From: an uncultured Candidatus Melainabacteria bacterium
Lineage (GTDB): Bacteria; Cyanobacteriota; Vampirovibrionia; Gastranaerophilales; Gastranaerophilaceae
Length of the DNA: 64,000 nucleotides
NCBI GenBank assembly: GCA_949902595.1
Contig: CATLDC010000002.1
Coordinates: 122,899-186,898, forward strand
Reading direction: 5' to 3'
Shown: piece after piece, positions 45,239 to 54,224 of the stretch
How positions within the stretch are numbered: the stretch's first letter is position 1
Layout: each line of letters begins with the position of its first letter
The notes under the pieces: generated by a model
Database searches by the model: none
Told to the model about the DNA's origin: nothing
Seen by the model: only the letters and a program-made list of their open reading frames with translations
Translations under genes and position numbers: made by a program

Positions 45239-46792
45239 ATGCAAATCTATTCCGATAAACTTTTTTCAAATCCAATAAAAACAATCGAGGCAAAAGGGAA
45301 AGAGAATATGCGCTCTGCTCTCGATGAACTTGAGGAAGCTTCAAAAAAATACTATGCGCTCGGATATATTACCTACGACTTTGATTATCTGTACTTTGAG
45401 ATTTTTGAATCGTATGAAAAATACATTCCTTCTAAAAACACAAAACAGCTTGGAATAATTTCAACACCGCTTGTAACAAAAGATGAGTACATAAAAGCTG
45501 TTAACAAAATAAAGGAGTACATAAAAGAGGGGATTACGTACGAGGTAAACTACACTTACCCCTATGAAATCCAGACGAATCTTGACGATTTTGAGTTGTA
45601 CGAGGCGCTTTTGAGCCGTCAGACAACCCCATATAACACTTTTTTCAAAAACAAAGACACAACCCTGCTTTCGTTTTCTCCGGAGCTGTTTTTCAGGCTA
45701 AAAGGCAGAAAAATACTTACCAAGCCAATGAAAGGCACAGCGCCGAGAGGGCTTGACGATGCGGAAGACAAAAGGTTGCGGGATTTTTTATACAATGATA
45801 TAAAAAACCGCGCTGAAAACATAATGATTGTGGATTTGCTTAGAAACGACCTTGGCAGAATCTCAAAGCCCTCAACTGTTAAGGTTAACAAGCTTTTTGA
45901 TATAGAAGAGCACCCGACGCTTTTTCAGATGACATCAGAAATTTCCGGAGAGTTGGAAGAAAACATCACGCTTTACGACATTTTTGAATCAATTTTTCCG
46001 TGCGGTTCAATAACTGGCGCGCCAAAACTTTCTACAATGCGGGTAATAAAAGAGCTGGAGCCATTTAAGCGCAACATTTACTGCGGAGCAATCGGGTTTC
46101 TTTCACCTGATGAGGCGGTCTTTAGCGTTCCGATTAGAGTACTTCAAGGCGGAGACCACAGATTTGTTTACAATGTCGGAGGGGCGGTTGTCTGGGACTC
46201 AACAGCTGAGGATGAGTGGGAAGAGACTATCACCAAGATGAAGTTTTTACAGACGGATTTCAGTCTTATTGAAACAGCGGTGGATGATTGGGAGTCGCAT
46301 GTTGCGCGGATGAAAAAGTCTGCAAAAGAATTAGGTTTTGTGTGGAATGAAGAAATTGAAAAGATTGAGGTTGAAGGAAGGACAAGGGTTGTATTGGATA
46401 GGGATGGGAGTTTTAGAGTGAAAAAAACTTCCAGCTCCGAACGCGACCGATTTATTAGAATAAACGGTAAAGTTAATTCAAAAAACCCGTTTCTCTACCA
46501 CAAAACAACTATCCGGCATGCAGCGCCTGAGGATGTTTTTGATGAAATCAGGGTCAATGAGAGGGGCGAGATTACAGAAGGCACTTTTACAAACATCGCA
46601 ATCCAAAAGGATGGCAAGCTCTACACTCCGCCAGTTGAATGCGGGCTTCTGAACGGAACATTCAGAGACAGGCTTGTAAGAGAAGGCAAACTGATTGAAA
46701 AAGTTCTTTATCCGCAAGATTTGAAAACAGCTGACAAAATCTTTTGTTTCAATTCTGTCCGCAAGATGGTCGAGGTAGAATTATGCTCATAA
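45239..46792 (+). CDS. pabB: Aminodeoxychorismate synthase component I fused to lyase domain
   Basis: 517 residues. The chorismate-binding domain (about 1-345) has SFSPELFFRLKGRKILTKPM, KGTAPRG, NIMIVDLLRNDLGR, FPCGSITGAPK and YCGAIGFLSP. A C-terminal segment (about 405-517) has class IV aminotransferase features of PabC: YHKTTIRH with the PLP-type Lys, ITEGTFTNIAI and LLNGTFRDRL; the small N-terminal subdomain of PabC seems short. The pair makes 4-aminobenzoate from chorismate for folate. TATAAT ends 6 nt before the ATG (leaderless). pabA overlaps the 3' end by 10 bp. Confidence 0.92.
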   Translation: MQIYSDKLFSNPIKTIEAKGKENMRSALDELEEASKKYYALGYITYDFDYLYFEIFESYEKYIPSKNTKQLGIISTPLVTKDEYIKAVNKIKEYIKEGITYEVNYTYPYEIQTNLDDFELYEALLSRQTTPYNTFFKNKDTTLLSFSPELFFRLKGRKILTKPMKGTAPRGLDDAEDKRLRDFLYNDIKNRAENIMIVDLLRNDLGRISKPSTVKVNKLFDIEEHPTLFQMTSEISGELEENITLYDIFESIFPCGSITGAPKLSTMRVIKELEPFKRNIYCGAIGFLSPDEAVFSVPIRVLQGGDHRFVYNVGGAVVWDSTAEDEWEETITKMKFLQTDFSLIETAVDDWESHVARMKKSAKELGFVWNEEIEKIEVEGRTRVVLDRDGSFRVKKTSSSERDRFIRINGKVNSKNPFLYHKTTIRHAAPEDVFDEIRVNERGEITEGTFTNIAIQKDGKLYTPPVECGLLNGTFRDRLVREGKLIEKVLYPQDLKTADKIFCFNSVRKMVEVELCS

Positions 46793-47373
46793 TCGATAAT
46801 TACGACTCTTTCACATACAACATAGTTCAGTACATAAGGATTCTGGGCGTAGAGCCGATTGTTATAAAAAATGACGAAATGAGGCTAGTGGATGTAAAAA
46901 AGCTCGATTTCTCACGCATAATTCTTTCTCCGGGCTGGGGAAATCCTGATAATTCAGGTATTACAATGGACGTAATTGATTATTACAAGAACAAAATGCC
47001 GATTTTCGGGGTTTGTCTTGGCATGCAGTGCATTGCAAAACACTTTGGAGCAGAGATTGTAAAGGCGCCGGAGCCCTGTCATGGGAAAAACTCAAGGGTG
47101 TTTTTTGAAGAAGGTTTTGAGTTGTTTAAAAGCATGGAGCAAGGTTTTAGTGCGACGAGGTACCATTCGCTTATGGTAAAGGCTGCACCCCACCCTAACC
47201 CTCCCCATTCAGGGAGGGAACGTGCAGAACTTGCTATCACTGCGCATACAGAGGACAAAATCCCCATGGCGCTCAAAGTCAAAAGCAAACCGATTTACGG
47301 CGTGCAATTCCATCCGGAAGCAATACTTACGGAAAACGGAATACAAATCTTCAAGAACTTCCTTACTTTGTAG
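46783..47373 (+). CDS. pabA: Aminodeoxychorismate/anthranilate synthase glutaminase, with in-frame repeat insert
   Basis: 196 residues, a class I glutamine amidotransferase: LIIDNYDSFTYNIVQYI, nucleophile Cys in FGVCLGMQCIAKHFG, RYHSLMV, and the His-Glu pair in GVQFHPEAIL. Overlap with pabBC makes PabA the likely role, though such subunits can also serve TrpE. A 39-bp GC-rich repeat (47186-47224) adds 13 codons (HPNPPHSGRER part) between RYHSLMVK and LAITAHTED, a loop where family members have a few residues. The frame is kept and the active site is intact. I start at ATG 46783, giving the family N-terminus. Confidence 0.93.
   Translation: MLIIDNYDSFTYNIVQYIRILGVEPIVIKNDEMRLVDVKKLDFSRIILSPGWGNPDNSGITMDVIDYYKNKMPIFGVCLGMQCIAKHFGAEIVKAPEPCHGKNSRVFFEEGFELFKSMEQGFSATRYHSLMVKAAPHPNPPHSGRERAELAITAHTEDKIPMALKVKSKPIYGVQFHPEAILTENGIQIFKNFLTL
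47186..47224. repeat. 39-bp GC-rich repeat inserted in frame in pabA
   Basis: Matches the reverse complement of 11605-11643 at 37 of 39 positions. Its length is a multiple of three and the chosen frame has no stop. Confidence 0.85.
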
Positions 47374-47794
47374 TTATTGTGCACACAGAGCTGTCTTGCA
47401 AATACTTGTTCCAAACCTTCACAACAGGGTTGTTCTCAACCGCCGAAAGCTTTGAGGTGTCCACTTCTTCTTTTGAATACTTTTGCACAAGCTCGTAAGC
47501 CTGCATTACAGAGGCAAGTTCTGAAATCTGTGACTTAGTGAGTTTGCAGGTTATGCAGGAGTTTATCTCTGAAAACTTTACAGTCTCCTGATAAACACAC
47601 CTGTCGCCTTCCCAGCCCAGGATTCTCTTTTGGGAGGTAACATTCATCCCCTCGGTTGTGAAATTCCCGCTTTCTGAATACGAAGAAGAACAGGTCTTAA
47701 GCGCGTTTACAAACTTTGACGAAATAGCCTCTTCTGCAATAACAATCGAAGTTCCGATAAGAAGCGCGAGTCCGAATACAAAATATTTGTTCAT
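47363..47794 (-). CDS. Unrecognised small secreted protein
   Basis: 143 residues with a signal peptide (MNKYFVFGLALLIGTSIVIA). The mature part has five cysteines, including a CITC pair, which could form disulfides or bind metal. It lies 8 nt after atpC in the atpD-atpC operon and converges with pabA (11-bp overlap). Similar short secreted proteins of this type have no assigned role. Function unknown. Confidence 0.75.
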   Translation of the reverse strand: MNKYFVFGLALLIGTSIVIAEEAISSKFVNALKTCSSSYSESGNFTTEGMNVTSQKRILGWEGDRCVYQETVKFSEINSCITCKLTKSQISELASVMQAYELVQKYSKEEVDTSKLSAVENNPVVKVWNKYLQDSSVCTITTK

Positions 47795-47802
47795 AATAAA
47801 TC

Positions 47803-48195
47803 CTACTTGTTCAAAGCTGCCTTAAGTCTTGCAAGAGAGCGGGCAAGCGCTGCCTGAGCTCTGTCCGCGTCAATTTTTGCACTCGCATCAGCAAGTCTTG
47901 TTTCTGCCCTATTCTTAGCAGCGTTAGCTCTTGTAACGTCAATATCGCATCCGTCTTCGCAGACATCTGTAAGTATTGTAGCTTCGTTATCCTTGAACTG
48001 GAATATACCGCCCATTGTTGCAAAGAACTTGTACTCTTCGCCGATTCTTGCTTTTGTCACCCCGATTTCGAGCGCGGTTGTGAGCGGAATGTGGTCTTTC
48101 AAGATACCAATCTGTCCGCCCTTTGTTTGAAGCACAAGTTCATCAACTTCGCCGTCAAATACGATTCTTTCATGTGTAATTATTTTTAGTTTCAT
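47803..48195 (-). CDS. atpC: ATP synthase epsilon subunit
   Basis: 130 residues: beta-sandwich N-terminus (LKIITHERIVFDGEVDELVL; GGQIGILKDHIPLTTALEIG) and a C-terminal helical hairpin (ANAAKNRAETRLADASAKID). It couples rotation and regulates ATP hydrolysis in F1. It follows atpD after 8 nt. Confidence 0.95.
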   Translation of the reverse strand: MKLKIITHERIVFDGEVDELVLQTKGGQIGILKDHIPLTTALEIGVTKARIGEEYKFFATMGGIFQFKDNEATILTDVCEDGCDIDVTRANAAKNRAETRLADASAKIDADRAQAALARSLARLKAALNK

Positions 48196-48203
48196 GTGTC
48201 AAC

Positions 48204-49619
<1,416 letters not shown>

Positions 49620-49710
49620 TCATCTCTCTTCTTATGGACTAATTATATAATACAAATTTAGAAATGACAATAATATTGATGGATGATGCTTTTTTAGAAA
49701 AAACATAGCG

Positions 49711-49718
49711 CCCCCCCC
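49711..49718. repeat. Run of eight C in a promoter region
   Basis: C8 lies 32 nt before TATAAT (49751-49756) of the acetyltransferase gene. Such runs can vary in length by slippage. Confidence 0.5.
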
Positions 49719-49781
49719 AATCGGCTTATATCATTTTTGAAAATATGTTGTATAATTAAAAAATAACTAATCGGTGAATGT

Positions 49782-50492
49782 ATGAAAATATTGCTATTCT
49801 TTTTTAACATCTTTGTGCGTGTATTTACTTGTATAATACCATTCAAGCCTTTGCGCAGAAAAATCCGCAACAATTATATTTTCACTCAGACCTGTCCAAA
49901 AGGCGCAAAGTTTTATATTGTCAAAAACGGCAAAAAAAAGAGAAGCAATTTTGTAAAATTCGGACTCTCAATCCAGGTTTACGGAAGCAACAACGAGATT
50001 ATAATAGACGAATCTGCCTCTTTTGCAAAATCAGAGCTGGTAATTAGAGGGAGTAACAGTGTTTTTTCTGTGGGAAAAGATTCTTCCGTAAACAACGCCA
50101 AATTCCGTCTGTACGGCAACGACAAAAAAATGTCAATCGGAGAAGACTGCATGTTTTCCTACGATGTAGAAATCTGGAGCGGAGACGGTCATGCAATTTT
50201 TTGCGGGGAAGACGAATTGCCATACAATATGGAAAAAGACCTGATAATCGGGAACCATGTGTGGCTCGGCGCGTTTTCCAGAATAATCAAAGGCGCAAAT
50301 ATTCCTGACAACTCTATTGTCGGAATGGCCTCAATTGTTAACAAGAATTTCAGCGAGAACAATGTTATCCTCTCCGGTATTCCGGCAAGCGTTGTAAAAA
50401 CAAATATCAGGTGGGAAAAGGCTGCCCCGCATGAGTTTAGAATATCAGAATCGCTCCATAAGGAGAAAGCCTTGGATTGTTCTTCTCACTAG
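49782..50492 (+). CDS. Hexapeptide-repeat acyltransferase
   Basis: 236 residues. A basic N-terminus, then left-handed beta-helix repeats (SNNEIIIDESASFAKSELVI; SIGEDCMFSYDVEIWSGDGH) and the acetyl-CoA region IGNHVWLGAFSRIIKGANIP, DNSIVGMASIV, LSGIPASVVK. It resembles O-acetyltransferases that decorate polysaccharide sugars. The 3' end overlaps the convergent TPR-protease gene by 56 bp. A C8 run upstream could alter its expression. Confidence 0.87.
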   Translation: MKILLFFFNIFVRVFTCIIPFKPLRRKIRNNYIFTQTCPKGAKFYIVKNGKKKRSNFVKFGLSIQVYGSNNEIIIDESASFAKSELVIRGSNSVFSVGKDSSVNNAKFRLYGNDKKMSIGEDCMFSYDVEIWSGDGHAIFCGEDELPYNMEKDLIIGNHVWLGAFSRIIKGANIPDNSIVGMASIVNKNFSENNVILSGIPASVVKTNIRWEKAAPHEFRISESLHKEKALDCSSH

Positions 50493-51903
50493 GATTGTTT
50501 TTTAAAAAGTTTTTAAGAATCTTTCTTGCACTTACGTAATCATGTTTTTTTACATAAATATTTGCGTAATTTATCGCATAATCCATATTGCGCGGATACG
50601 ATTCTGTAAGCCCTTTATATTCTTCTACAGCTTGTTCGGTTTTCTCTTCCTTTAAATAGATTTCTGCGAGCAAGTAATGCAGTTCTTCGGAATCCTTTAT
50701 CTCAAGCGCTTTTGAAACATAGTCACGCGCCATCTCCATGTGGTTGATGTAGAAATATGAAACCGCAAGATTGTAAAAAACAATATATCTTATATCATCA
50801 GAATCCGCCAGGCTCAACGCTTTCTCAAGATTCCTGATAGCCTCAGGATAGCGTTTTTCTGCAACATAACTTTCTGCTAGGTCAATGTACCCGTTTGGAA
50901 GCGTAGGTGCCTGACGAATGTAGTTCTTTGCTTCGCGCGCCTTTGAAAAGTTGACTTCCTCGTCATCACCGAGAATCAAATACGGAACATATTCACTCTT
51001 CAACTCATCAGAGTTTGTGATGTCAGGCTTTATTTTGTACAGAAGTTCCAAAGTGCTAACATCAGCTTCTGTAATCTCTTCACGGGAGTCGTTTATAAGC
51101 GTGTTGTTGTCTTTGGAAAGATACATAATATTCTTTTTATCGTAGCTGTGGCCCATAAACCCGAGAGCATGGAAAATTTCATGCAGCGCTGTATTGTAAA
51201 TCTGGTTCTGGGTAAAATACTCTCCGGAAGGGTCCTGCAAATAGAATTTTATCTGCATGTTCTTAAGTTTTGTCCCCATAACATTTGGAACAGTGTAAGC
51301 CACAACGTATTTTTTGCCGTACTCCAAATCCTCTGCCTTGTTGGACTGGAAATCAATCAAAATATTAGCATCATTGCTGTTAATTTTGGAGAACAAAACC
51401 TTGTGAGCGCTCGCTTTTTCCCACTCTGTGAATGCGTTATCAATCTCCTGGACAAATTGCGCCGGCACGCCTTGAGTGTTTCTGTATGTATAAGTAATCG
51501 GAAGCTTGCCCCATCTTAGAATTTTCTGGTTGAAAGGCGCCTGTTTGATATAATTGAGTTTGTATTTTCTGTGAATCTCACGCTTAAGGTCGTACAGAAA
51601 ATACTTTGCTCTCAAAGAAGCGCCGTCCTGAATCTTGTCTTCTGCAATATCTGCAAGTTTTTGCTGACTTTCTACAGTCAGAGGCGAGGTTATAATGGAA
51701 TTAACATAAGCTTCGCGCTGTTTAGCGTCCTTGTTTCCGAGTGCAAAAGATTTTTCGTAATATTCCTGTGCTTTTTGAATCTGATTTTTCTTGTAATAGT
51801 TGTCTGCAATATGCGCGTATATTGAATCGGCGTTGTTTTTGAAGTACAACGAGCCAATCAGAGCGCAGCAGAGCAGGCTGTAAAAAAAGATTCTAAGCTT
51901 CAT
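50437..51903 (-). CDS. Membrane-anchored metzincin with TPR repeats
   Basis: 488 residues. N-terminal anchor or signal segment (LRIFFYSLLCCALIGSLYF), one TPR unit (about 33-60), a metzincin domain with WGKLPITYTY and the zinc site HEIFHALGFMGHS (third ligand one residue later than in matrixins) and Met-turn NIMYLS, then four TPR-like units (about 330-470). It probably acts outside the cytoplasm, with the TPRs binding partners. It overlaps the scpB 3' end by 11 bp, so it is an operon partner of scpAB. Substrate unknown. Confidence 0.85.
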   Translation of the reverse strand: MKLRIFFYSLLCCALIGSLYFKNNADSIYAHIADNYYKKNQIQKAQEYYEKSFALGNKDAKQREAYVNSIITSPLTVESQQKLADIAEDKIQDGASLRAKYFLYDLKREIHRKYKLNYIKQAPFNQKILRWGKLPITYTYRNTQGVPAQFVQEIDNAFTEWEKASAHKVLFSKINSNDANILIDFQSNKAEDLEYGKKYVVAYTVPNVMGTKLKNMQIKFYLQDPSGEYFTQNQIYNTALHEIFHALGFMGHSYDKKNIMYLSKDNNTLINDSREEITEADVSTLELLYKIKPDITNSDELKSEYVPYLILGDDEEVNFSKAREAKNYIRQAPTLPNGYIDLAESYVAEKRYPEAIRNLEKALSLADSDDIRYIVFYNLAVSYFYINHMEMARDYVSKALEIKDSEELHYLLAEIYLKEEKTEQAVEEYKGLTESYPRNMDYAINYANIYVKKHDYVSARKILKNFLKNNPSEKNNPRLSPYGAILIF

Positions 51904-52432
51904 CAGAAGCTCCGTCTTGAGGGTCGTCTTTTACGCCTTTGTCTATATTTAATGTTTTAACCAGCGCCCTTATATCGCCTTTGAGTTTGAAATACTCGGC
52001 AAATTTAGGGGTTGTTTTTATATTAAACGAGCGTCCGTTTTTATCCTTGTGACGTGAAATCAGGCCTTTTTCAAGAAGCTCCTGAACATGTTCATACGCG
52101 TTTGAGCCGCGCAAGTCTTTTAGCAAGGACTGTCTGATTGGCTCTTTCAGCGCAATAACCGTAAGTGTTTTAAGTACAGGCGGTTTCAGCTCTACAGGGC
52201 AGAGTTTTTCCACAATATCGAGGTGTTCCTGTTTAACCTGCAAGATATACCCATTTTCGTCGTCGATTTCGAGTGCGCCGTCGCGTGAGGCGTAGTCCAT
52301 GATTAATTCAAGGAGCGCTTCTTCAACAACTTCCGGCTCTTCTTCAAGGATTTCTGCAATATCTTTTATTTGAAGCACCTTTGCTGTAACAAACAAAACA
52401 GCTTCAATTCTGGACTTCAACTGTTCCATCAA
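51893..52432 (-). CDS. scpB: Segregation and condensation protein B
   Basis: 179 residues with two winged-helix domains: LKSRIEAVLFVTAKVLQIKD, LEIDDENGYILQVKQEH, LKTLTVIALKEPIRQSLLKD, LRGSNAYEHVQELLEKGLIS. ScpB binds ScpA and regulates SMC. The start overlaps the scpA stop (ATGA). The SMC subunit itself is at 33681. Confidence 0.93.
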   Translation of the reverse strand: MMEQLKSRIEAVLFVTAKVLQIKDIAEILEEEPEVVEEALLELIMDYASRDGALEIDDENGYILQVKQEHLDIVEKLCPVELKPPVLKTLTVIALKEPIRQSLLKDLRGSNAYEHVQELLEKGLISRHKDKNGRSFNIKTTPKFAEYFKLKGDIRALVKTLNIDKGVKDDPQDGASDEA

Positions 52433-53268
52433 GCACTTTCTCCTTCACTATAAAGGTCTTGCATTGTTCCCTCGCCCTGCGTGAGAGTCCGGGTCGGCCT
52501 TCTTACAACATACAAATCAGAATAGAATTCGTCCTGTTCCAAATCATAATCGCTGTCCACGGTCAAAAACAGGAGCGAAATATACGCGCTAATTTTGTCC
52601 ATACCAAGGAGCGTGAGTTCGTTGAGTTCAATCTTATCCTGTCTGCTCAGGATTTCTGAAAGATTCGCTCTTAATCTTTGCACCCCGTTTTCAATGTACT
52701 CGTCATGCGCAAGATTTACAATATCCTCGGGAGACAGTCTCGCGTAGTTTTGAACCCTGCGTTTTGCGCGCTCATGTGCGTTCTTCAAAGACTGCTTTTT
52801 ATCAAGCATTTCATAAAATTCTAATTGGCGAATCAAGTCTCTCAAAGTTACAACGCGGTTATGGTTAAGTCTTACGCTTGTTCTTCTCTGCAAAACTTCG
52901 TCAATCGAAATTACGTTATTAGTCGGAATGTATTCTTCCTCGTAATCAAGCGGCATTTCATCATCGTAGTTGAAATCTTCTTCGTGCTGCGGTTCAAAAT
53001 CAAGCACATCAAGTCCTTCGAGCACATTTGACTTGAGCTTCAAAAGGATAGCAGCAAAGAGCAGTGTTCTTCCTGTTAGTCTAAGGTTTTGCGCCTTTGA
53101 CTGAAAAAGGTGCATCAGGTATTTGTCTGTAACCTCAACAATATCAACATTCCACGGGTCGATTTTCCCCTGTTTTGCCATGCTTACAAGAATCTCAATC
53201 CCGTCAACTTCTGCTTCACGCGCGATTTCGTTTTGTATGTTCAAACTATCGATATTATTTACTGCCAT
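52429..53268 (-). CDS. scpA: Segregation and condensation protein A (kleisin)
   Basis: 279 residues. N-terminal kleisin part (EVDGIEILVSMAKQGKIDPW; NVDIVEVTDKYLMHLF; GRTLLFAAILLKLKSNVLEG), a long acidic central linker, and a C-terminal winged helix (ILSRQDKIELNELTLLGMDK; YISLLFLTVDSDYDLEQDEF). It bridges the SMC heads. First gene of scpA-scpB-TPR protease. Confidence 0.92.
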   Translation of the reverse strand: MAVNNIDSLNIQNEIAREAEVDGIEILVSMAKQGKIDPWNVDIVEVTDKYLMHLFQSKAQNLRLTGRTLLFAAILLKLKSNVLEGLDVLDFEPQHEEDFNYDDEMPLDYEEEYIPTNNVISIDEVLQRRTSVRLNHNRVVTLRDLIRQLEFYEMLDKKQSLKNAHERAKRRVQNYARLSPEDIVNLAHDEYIENGVQRLRANLSEILSRQDKIELNELTLLGMDKISAYISLLFLTVDSDYDLEQDEFYSDLYVVRRPTRTLTQGEGTMQDLYSEGESA

Positions 53269-53276
53269 CTAACCTT

Positions 53277-53313
53277 CCTCCCTCTCCTTGGGGAGAGGGC
53301 TGGGGTGAGGGGT
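53277..53313. repeat. GC-rich dispersed repeat
   Basis: CCTCCCTCTCCTTGGGGAGA followed by GGGCTGGGGTGAGGGG; palindromic core; same subtype as 11670-11703 in opposite orientation. The stretch 53314-53530 holds nothing else recognisable. Confidence 0.7.
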
Positions 53314-53534
53314 CAACCAGCACCCACATATTTATTTTAATTTATATCCCTGCTATTTTTATCCTCTGTTTTTATGAAAACCGAATGCGCTCACATATTG
53401 CGCCGCAGCACCACAATTTCTCCATCCCGTAATCTTTTCCTGATTTAACTATTATAGCAGAATGTTATGAAAAACAAAATAACTTTAAAATCCAAAACAA
53501 TTGTAAACTTTTGTAAAGATTAAAGAAAAAATCC

Positions 53535-53561
53535 TAAAGTTTTTCAAAATTATGCCGTTAT
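53535..53561 (+). promoter_or_regulatory. Sigma28 (FliA)-type promoter
   Basis: TAAAGTTT, 11 nt, GCCGTTAT. It points to the gene at 53810, across a palindrome-bounded element. Confidence 0.75.
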
Positions 53562-53577
53562 ACAATTTGTAAGTTTA

Positions 53578-53773
53578 ATGTAACATAATACATATTGTGT
53601 TACATTTTTTTTGTGCGTTAGGCCTATATCTCTTTGATATCTTTGACTTTAGGAGTTTTGTTAGCAACTTGTTTTTTCATTGAAATTTCCTTATATTACT
53701 TCTTTTGCTTCATTAAAAACTGCGTATAGCCTGCCTTTTGGATTTATGTAACACAATATGTATTATGTTACAT
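53578..53773. repeat. Palindrome-bounded element, copy 2
   Basis: Near-palindromes 53578-53605 and 53746-53773 are reverse complements of each other, with variant centres (TAC ATA type instead of ACCC). The 140-bp interior has no gene and does not match the interior of copies 1 and 3. Confidence 0.65.
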
Positions 53774-53809
53774 AAAATGTAACTTAACAAAGAAAGGAAA
53801 GAACACATT

Positions 53810-54175
53810 ATGAACATCAATTCCAGTTTTATTCGCAGCCAAGTTTATGCAAGAAGATTACAAAAAGCGGAGCCTCAAAAACCAGAAGCTCCAAAAACAC
53901 CGGGCTGCCCAGGAACCCCTGTAAACAACGACCCGACTCCAAAAACACCTGCTGAACCCATCAAAGAAATGCCTGGCTCTGAAATCCCTTCACACAAAGA
54001 GCTAACACAGGCTGATAAAGAGCTCTTAGCGAAATTGCCTACACGAGAGGCTATTCAGAACATGATGAACGCTAATATGAAAACCATGTTCAACCTTACC
54101 CCAACAAAGAAGCCGAGTACACAGGATATTGTAAACAATAACATTTCTGAAAATTTTAATCGTTTTTCTGATTAA
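53810..54175 (+). CDS. Small proline-rich protein under sigma28
   Basis: 121 residues: a short polar N-terminus (MNINSSFIRSQVYARRLQKA), a Pro/Lys/Thr-rich region (about 20-65), and a helical C-terminus (TREAIQNMMNANMKTMFNLT). No signal peptide. AGAAAGGAAAG precedes the ATG. The upstream sigma28 promoter and the disordered N-terminal half would suit a flagellar-exported or motility-linked factor. No family recognised. Confidence 0.72.
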   Translation: MNINSSFIRSQVYARRLQKAEPQKPEAPKTPGCPGTPVNNDPTPKTPAEPIKEMPGSEIPSHKELTQADKELLAKLPTREAIQNMMNANMKTMFNLTPTKKPSTQDIVNNNISENFNRFSD

Positions 54176-54193
54176 TTCATAACCAGGTAAAAT

Positions 54194-54222
54194 AAAAAGG
54201 AGAACAAATTGTTCTCCTTTTT
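54194..54222. terminator. Rho-independent terminator, bidirectional
   Basis: AAAAAGGAGAAC and GTTCTCCTTTTT form a 12-bp stem with a 5-nt loop, between the convergent 53810 gene and glmS. Confidence 0.88.
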
Positions 54223-54224
54223 AT

